64,000 nucleotides of DNA from NCBI GenBank assembly GCA_032173965.1, contig CM063287.1:8995859-9059858 (forward strand). Reading direction: 5' to 3'. This DNA is from Sitta carolinensis (Eukaryota > Chordata > Aves > Passeriformes > Sittidae). Made by a program: the position numbers and the translations under genes. Positions 61,301 to 64,000 of this stretch are shown piece by piece. Every line of letters begins with the position of its first letter. The first letter of the stretch is position 1. A model generated the notes under the pieces. It did not search any database. It had not been told where the DNA came from and saw nothing but the letters and a program-made list of their open reading frames with translations.

Positions 61301-62654
61301 TTGGTCCTATAGGTCTGGAGGAGCTGCCTTCATCAGCATTAAGTGCAAGATCCAATTTAGAATGACGTAATGCATCAACGTGCTCTCGGCTTGCATCAGT
61401 AGGAAGGATTTTCCACTTCACGAGTGCCCTGCCAGAAGCTTCTTGGAGGTGCACTTACCTAATGAAACTGATTTAGTGTCTGGCCTGTGTTGCTTGCTAA
61501 TAAAATCTTTCATACAGAATCATGATAATAAGGTATTTTATGGCTTTCATTTATGCTAATATATGCTGTTTGATTTGCTTTATGCCGTATTTTTCTAAGT
61601 ATACAGAGAAAAGAAATTTTTAAAAATTCTATCTAATTGCCCTATTAAAAACTAGCAACTTAGTGGAGCATGCTGTGTTTGTCACTCAGGTTTAGCTTTA
61701 GAGTTTGTGAGGAGAATCTTCTGATAAAGTATTTCTGGCTTTTCTGGGAAAAAAATGGAAACTATGATGTCAAATAATTACCTTATTCTTATTAAATACA
61801 AAGCAAAATCTTTTCTCTAAATAAAAATCCCACCTAAGAAAAATAAGAAACATTGCCATGTGCTGAACTCTGCGACAGCAGACTTTGAGCCCATTTGCTT
61901 TGCATTTATTTACACCAAAAATATAAACAGGAGATCTGGTTCTTCTCAGAGAATGCAAAACAAATTCTTACACTTCAGATGAATGACACTTTCTGACTGC
62001 TTCTTGCGTGGTTTTTCCTACAACTGGTATTTTTAGTTTGGTGCAGACAAGAAAACTGTTTACTTCCCTTCCTAAGTAAACAGCAAGGAGCACAATGATT
62101 TGGAGTGTACAACTGTAAGTGAAGAGCCTAACTCCCACTAGTTTCATTATGGAATGGAATTGTCTGTCATGAAAAAATATGTTTTTACTCTGCACTGCAC
62201 AATGTGGTATTGATTTTAAAGTCTCAAATAAATATCACCTGCACTTACCAGAAATTATCTAATGAGTGTTCATTTTATGTTATATAGCATAATGAATGAG
62301 TAACTGTTCAGTAGTTGGGAGGAGTTAATACACTTAAGCCTTAAAAATACCATGAAAATCTAGAAAGCTGTTGTACTGCAAACAGTGCTTCAGGATAAAC
62401 CAGAATTTTGTGTAGAAGCGAGTTCATAGTCTGTTGAACACAGCAATCAGATTTTGCTTCGTTTTATGTCTTCCATCTCCCTGAATTAGAGAGGGAGCAT
62501 GAATGTAAGCAGGAGCAGCATCTTGCAGCCCACTCATCAATGCTGCCTCATGCAGTCGTTGAAGTGCAGGTACTGGCATCTACTCTTGAAGCTGTAAGGA
62601 TCTCATTTCATTGTCTTTGTTTCACCAATTCTCTCTGTTCTCTTCTGCCTGCTC
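55361..62654. other. Sequence upstream of RGR, no gene seen
   Basis: About 7.3 kb. In mammals LRIT1 lies head-to-head with RGR. I looked for leucine-rich-repeat or immunoglobulin-like exons on the plus strand and saw none. A 171-codon ORF at 58352-58867 overlaps a 165-codon ORF on the other strand in GC-richer sequence, and neither is recognised. Confidence 0.5.
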
Positions 62655-63193
62655 CATTCTGAGACTTCACCTCGAGTACTGCATCCAGTTCAAGGACTCC
62701 CAACAAAAGAAAAACCTGGACCTGCTGGAACAAGTCCAGAGGAGGGTCATGAAGATGATCAGAGGCTGGAGCATCTCTCCTATGAAGACAGGCTGAGAAA
62801 TTGGTCTTGTTCAGCCTGGAGAATGGAAGGTTCTGGGGAGGCCTTGGAGCAGCCTTCCAGTACCTAAAGGGAGTCTACAAGAAAGCCAGGGAGACTTTTT
62901 GCACGAGGGCATGTAGTGATGGGGGGGAAACACTTTAAATTGGCAAAAGACAAGTTTTAAATTATATATTAGAAAGAAATTTTTTACTGTGTGTGAAGCA
63001 CTGGAACAGAATGGCCACAGAAGGTTTAGATGTCCCATCCCTGGAAGTGTTCAAAGCCAGGCTGGATGGGTTTTGAGCAACCGGTTCTAGTGGAAGGTGT
63101 CCCTGCCCCCTACAGAAAGTTTGGAACTAGGTGATCTTTAAGGTGCCTTCCAAACCAAATCAAACCAAACCAAACCATTGTGTGATTCTATGA
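62655..63193 (+). mobile_element. CR1 LINE, 5'-truncated 3' end
   Basis: The segment begins with CR1 ORF2-end text (CTTCACCTCGAGTACTGCAT, AAGTCCAGAGGAGGGTCATG, TTGTTCAGCCTGGAGAATGG). It continues through CACTGGAACAGAATGGCCAC, CATCCCTGGAAGTGTTCAAA and AGGTGATCTTTAAGGTGCC. It ends with the usual GATTCTATGAT tail after CCAAA-type repeats (about 63147-63177). It lies in plus orientation, is about 540 bp long and is frame-broken. Confidence 0.9.
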
Positions 63194-64000
63194 TCTGTGA
63201 AGCCTGTGAACCAGGGGAGTATATCTACTCCCTGTGCACCAAGGCCTTCCTCCTCTACTTCCTTCTCCAATTCCTCATGTCCGAAGCCTCCCTGGCTGTT
63301 TCCACACCTCCTGATGAACCTCTTGTTGAGTTTTCCCCAGGGTGAGGGCAGACTCACTCTCTTGACCATTCGAATCAGGCCTAACATGGTGTATCTGTGC
63401 ATTGATGGTTAACCCATCATTTGCATCATTTGGTGGTGATGGATTGATGAAGGGTTATCAGGTAATACAGTCAACAGGGAGGGAAAACTTCAACACGTAC
63501 CTGCTGATAAAACAGAACTGGGTTATTAGTTGACTGGTCCTTTTCCCTCCCTTTTCCTCCTTTCAGAGACACACTTGTGAACACACTCCCAGATATGAAA
63601 CCTGTTAATGTTACCTCTTTTATTTATCTGGTTTTATTAATCTCTCAGTCTACCTCCAGGTCTTTCTCTTTCTTGTTCAGAAGCGACTCTGTCATTTAAG
63701 TAAATAGCAGCTTTCTTGACAAAGTGCAGAGCATTAGCTGCTGCTAAGGCATGCTTTATTGATTGCTGTTGATTTTTACAAATTAAGTTTACTTCTACTG
63801 CTCCTGACATTTAATGGTAACTTAAATGTTTCATTAGTGAGGCAAAATTGAGGTTCATGAAAGCAAACCTTAAAATACAGTTCTACCTTCTACGTGTTTA
63901 TTATCTGAGAGCTTCAATGGAGGGAAACTATTTTATCAGATGCATTGAAAAAACCAAACAGATACAATAGGTTAATTATGTTGCATTGCATTTTCAAGTA
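63194..64000. other. Window end, no gene seen
   Basis: Non-coding sequence after the CR1 tail. Nothing was recognised. Confidence 0.5.

Noticed and set aside
55361..62654. LRIT1 (expected head-to-head neighbour of RGR)
   Set aside because: No leucine-rich-repeat, immunoglobulin or fibronectin-like exon was visible on the plus strand. It is probably outside the window.
1..64000. CRISPR arrays, operons, tRNA or rRNA genes, or an unknown multi-gene system
   Set aside because: None was visible. The gene content and architecture are those of an ordinary avian chromosome segment.

Overview
The window is vertebrate nuclear DNA, almost certainly from a bird. The coding exons are small and separated by kilobase introns. 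CR1 LINE remnants are the dominant interspersed repeat, and there are two solo retroviral LTRs. One of these (32013-32579) resembles an ERV LTR type I associate with neoavian and especially passerine genomes, so a neoavian and probably passerine bird is my inference. There are no bacterial, CRISPR or operon features.

Left part (1-10.1 kb, minus strand): the 5' half of the cholinergic gene locus. Reading along the minus strand from about 10 kb downward, the order is a GC-rich promoter region, a non-coding 'R-type' first exon with a consensus splice donor (ends at 9445), the complete intronless vesicular acetylcholine transporter gene SLC18A3/VAChT (7768-9354, 528 aa), a second CpG island with a candidate M/N-type 5' exon (donor at 5572), the choline acetyltransferase (CHAT) exon holding the start codon (2555-2700), and the next CHAT coding exon (471-662). 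The rest of CHAT lies beyond base 1. The transporter is nested inside the first CHAT intron, as in other animals. One gene makes acetylcholine and the other loads it into synaptic vesicles, and both are driven from shared upstream sequence. The CHAT start exon carries an odd frame: the conserved MPxLEK start is out of frame by one base at an A8 run.

Middle (10.1-41.6 kb): about 31 kb with no gene I can recognise. It holds a 396-bp solo LTR (6-bp target duplication), an isolated GC-rich block at about 20.65-21.47 kb, several A/T homopolymers and microsatellites, a 567-bp solo LTR (5-bp target duplication), and four CR1 remnants.

Right part (41.6-55.2 kb, minus strand): the complete seven-exon RGR gene (retinal G-protein-coupled receptor opsin, 295 aa). 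All splice sites are canonical, all intron phases match, and the retinal-binding lysine is at 255. A TAATCC-rich block in intron 3 is a candidate regulatory element. From 55.2 kb to the end I see no gene, only a 5'-truncated plus-strand CR1 at about 62.65-63.19 kb.

I did not find a new protein system. The items most worth checking are the CHAT start-exon frame, the RGR-cholinergic adjacency, a short upstream ORF that ends across the R-exon splice donor, an RE1-like site near the 5572 donor, and the isolated GC-rich block near 21 kb.
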